A stretch of 64,000 nt of DNA from Caenorhabditis remanei (Eukaryota > Nematoda > Chromadorea > Rhabditida > Rhabditidae), in contig NC_071332.1 in the NCBI RefSeq assembly GCF_010183535.1, forward strand, positions 5,208,001 through 5,272,000, written 5' to 3'. A program made the position numbers and the translations under genes. Below the pieces are notes generated by a model, which had not been told where the DNA came from, searched no databases, and saw nothing but the letters and a program-made list of their open reading frames with translations. Shown piece after piece: positions 63,501 through 64,000 of the stretch. Each line of letters opens with the position of its first letter. Position 1 is the first letter of the stretch.

Positions 63501-63909
63501 ATTGTTATTGACACCCAATAGACGGACGTATTTCTGGAAAACCTCTGGTGGGTAGAGGTCGAATTTGATGTATTCTGATTTGAAGTAGGCGGAGTCAAAG
63601 GCATAATGAGCAGCTCCTGGGATGTGCTCTGCAGCGTAGGCATCTGCTGGCATGTAAGTGGCGTCGATCACTCGGACCTTCTGAATGCAGAACAAATAAA
63701 AATTGTAATTCGAAATATATATTGCAACCCACATTCAAGTTCTGAATAAGCCATTGTGGCGTAACAAGAGAATTGGTGCTCATCGCTCTGAAATCAGGAG
63801 AGACTGGATGAGAACTGGCGGAGACTTGATTGTTAATCAACAGAATAACGGACAGAAGAGTTAGTGTACAAGGAGAAAACAGCACACACCTTTTGAATAT
63901 GCTTATCAT
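60538..63909 (-). CDS. two-domain rhodanese/3-mercaptopyruvate sulfurtransferase (mpst family)
   Basis: Five exons (63909-63733, 63680-63426, 61612-61354, 60861-60644, 60597-60538) join in phase to 322 residues, normal for this family. The N-terminus (KRCVLFSPCTLTLLSVILLI) looks like a signal peptide or membrane anchor, unusual for a usually cytosolic or mitochondrial enzyme. Domain 1 (about 45-165) has VRVIDATYMPADAYAAEHIP and VVIYSRGPASGMMFASRAYW, the non-catalytic repeat. Domain 2 has VDYLDARVPAQFTGQDP, SHVTGAINFPM and the active-site loop VYVACNTGIQASV with Cys279, which would carry the persulfide. The loop differs from the usual CGSGVTA, so substrate choice is uncertain. Intron 2 contains an antisense secreted-protein gene (61981-63336); intron 3 carries a family A palindrome. 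Confidence 0.87.
60905..61347. repeat. palindromic element, family A (copy 3)
   Basis: It runs from TACTGTGCAAAAAGCTACG to CGTATCTCTTTGCACAGTA. GTCCAACTTGGAGAATGTGTC is mirrored by GTGACACACTCTCAAAGTTGGGC. It lies in intron 3 of the sulfurtransferase gene. Confidence 0.85.
61881..61928 (+). promoter_or_regulatory. promoter of the nested Gly-rich protein gene
   Basis: TGCAAACATT (61881-61890) is a forkhead-like site. AGATCATCAT lies at 61899-61908 and TATAAAA at 61922-61928, 53 bases before the ATG at 61981. The arrangement matches that before the nested gene at 54949. Confidence 0.55.
61981..63336 (+). CDS. secreted Gly/Ser/Asn/Phe-rich repeat proprotein, nested
   Basis: A single exon of 451 residues. 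The signal peptide is MVSTKLCLLFLVAGVAIAA. From about residue 155 the chain is a low-complexity array of SGFGGSSSNGQ and GFGGQSG units. Three longer repeats begin with an SNSN-type stretch and a basic site (RGKR at 67-70, RNKR at 151-154, RNTR later), each followed by FGGQSG-like sequence; the first two fit the furin R-x-K-R rule. It is probably cut into pieces that self-associate, as glue-, cuticle- or pharynx-lining-like material; that role is inference. Only one or two cysteines are present. A TATA box is 53 bases upstream and AATAAA at about 63400. It lies antisense within intron 2 of the sulfurtransferase gene. Long alternative frames here are a by-product of the repeat codons. Confidence 0.8.
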   Translation: MVSTKLCLLFLVAGVAIAAPGNKWRSSTTTARPTSRPTRNGQNEFSGSNSNNQMPSGANSNPRENSRGKREVESMGTGEQSGPNRQTGFGESMTNTQEPMGPGSSGHISRNGESNENSHSNENSNEQLSFGGQTSQNEFGGSNSHTHGDTRNKRAVGSTSFGGQSGQGSQSGSGFAGQSGFGGSSSNGQSGFGGSSSNGQSGSNGFGSSSGNSNTGSGFGGQSGFGGSSSSSNGQNGQSGFGGSSSGFGGQTSQNGVSGSNSNIRGNTRNTRSTGSSTFGGQSGSQTGFGSSGNTNTGFGGSSQTSSNGQSGFGGFGGSSGNSNMGSGFGGSSSNGQSGQGLGKSSQKKTYGQCGFAGFGGSSSIGTGFGGQNGQSGFGGFGSNGNSNTGSGFGGQSGFGTSGQMGSGFGGQSSQTRQRTSGQSGFFGQGQGTSSSSNSQQGFGQNGFSGR

Positions 63910-64000
63910 ATTTCGTGTTGGCGGAATCTGTGCGTTTGGAAAATGAATCGGCGGGAAACTGCCGATTTTCTGAGTGTTTCATCGAAATTTATAGACATTT

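Noticed and set aside
1..64000. tRNA genes, rRNA genes and CRISPR arrays
   Set aside because: I looked for tRNA T-loop signatures and repeat-spacer arrays on both strands and saw none. A covariance-model scan was not possible.

Overview
The window looks like a piece of a Caenorhabditis-type nematode chromosome. It is AT-rich, its introns are short and end in a TTTTCAG-type acceptor, genes lie on both strands, and several families are nematode-typical (a serpentine chemoreceptor resembling the srg class, a divergent protein tyrosine phosphatase, an intron-rich linker histone). Palindromic, MITE-like repeats are abundant. I cannot name the species. All exon structures were read by eye from splice sites, frame continuity and protein-family fit, so boundaries are models, not transcript-confirmed.

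Layout. 1-9 kb: mostly non-coding, with a small two-exon candidate neuropeptide gene (1430-2544, minus). 9-12.7 kb: a string of short plus-strand coding-like stretches with stops and frame breaks, probably a decayed gene. 12.7-17.3 kb: little. 17.3-18.8 kb: a six-exon linker histone H1 gene (minus). 20.3-24.5 kb: two small single-pass membrane proteins and a Ly6/quiver-like GPI-anchored protein (all minus). 24.5-33.6 kb: a gene-poor stretch with purine-rich blocks and palindromes. 33.6-34.8 kb: a PTP-domain protein with an altered signature loop (minus). 36.3-39.6 kb: an srg-like receptor (plus). 40.0-44.0 kb: a matrix metalloproteinase with hemopexin exons (plus), plus a possible internal first exon for a hemopexin-only product. 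44.1-45.4 kb: a multipass membrane protein of unknown function (minus), tail to tail with the metalloproteinase. 47.5-56.2 kb: a 13-exon EGF-domain O-GlcNAc transferase (EOGT/AER61) gene (minus). Its introns hold a four-TM protein gene (50.9-53.1 kb, plus) and a small secreted peptide gene (54.9-55.2 kb, plus). 57.0-58.8 kb: a 5'-truncated CR1-like non-LTR retrotransposon with an open reverse transcriptase frame. 60.5-63.9 kb: a two-rhodanese-domain sulfurtransferase (minus), with a Gly/Ser/Phe-rich secreted repeat protein (62.0-63.3 kb, plus) nested antisense in its second intron.

How the parts relate. The genes do not form one pathway and I see no operon. The striking features are architectural. 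Three plus-strand genes sit inside introns of minus-strand enzyme genes. The two nested secreted-protein genes share a promoter layout: a forkhead-like site, then AGATCATCAT, then TATAAAA about 55 bases before the ATG. At least eight families of inverted-repeat elements fill introns and intergenic DNA; several families recur in the window, one element is inserted inside another, and one starts almost exactly at a splice donor.
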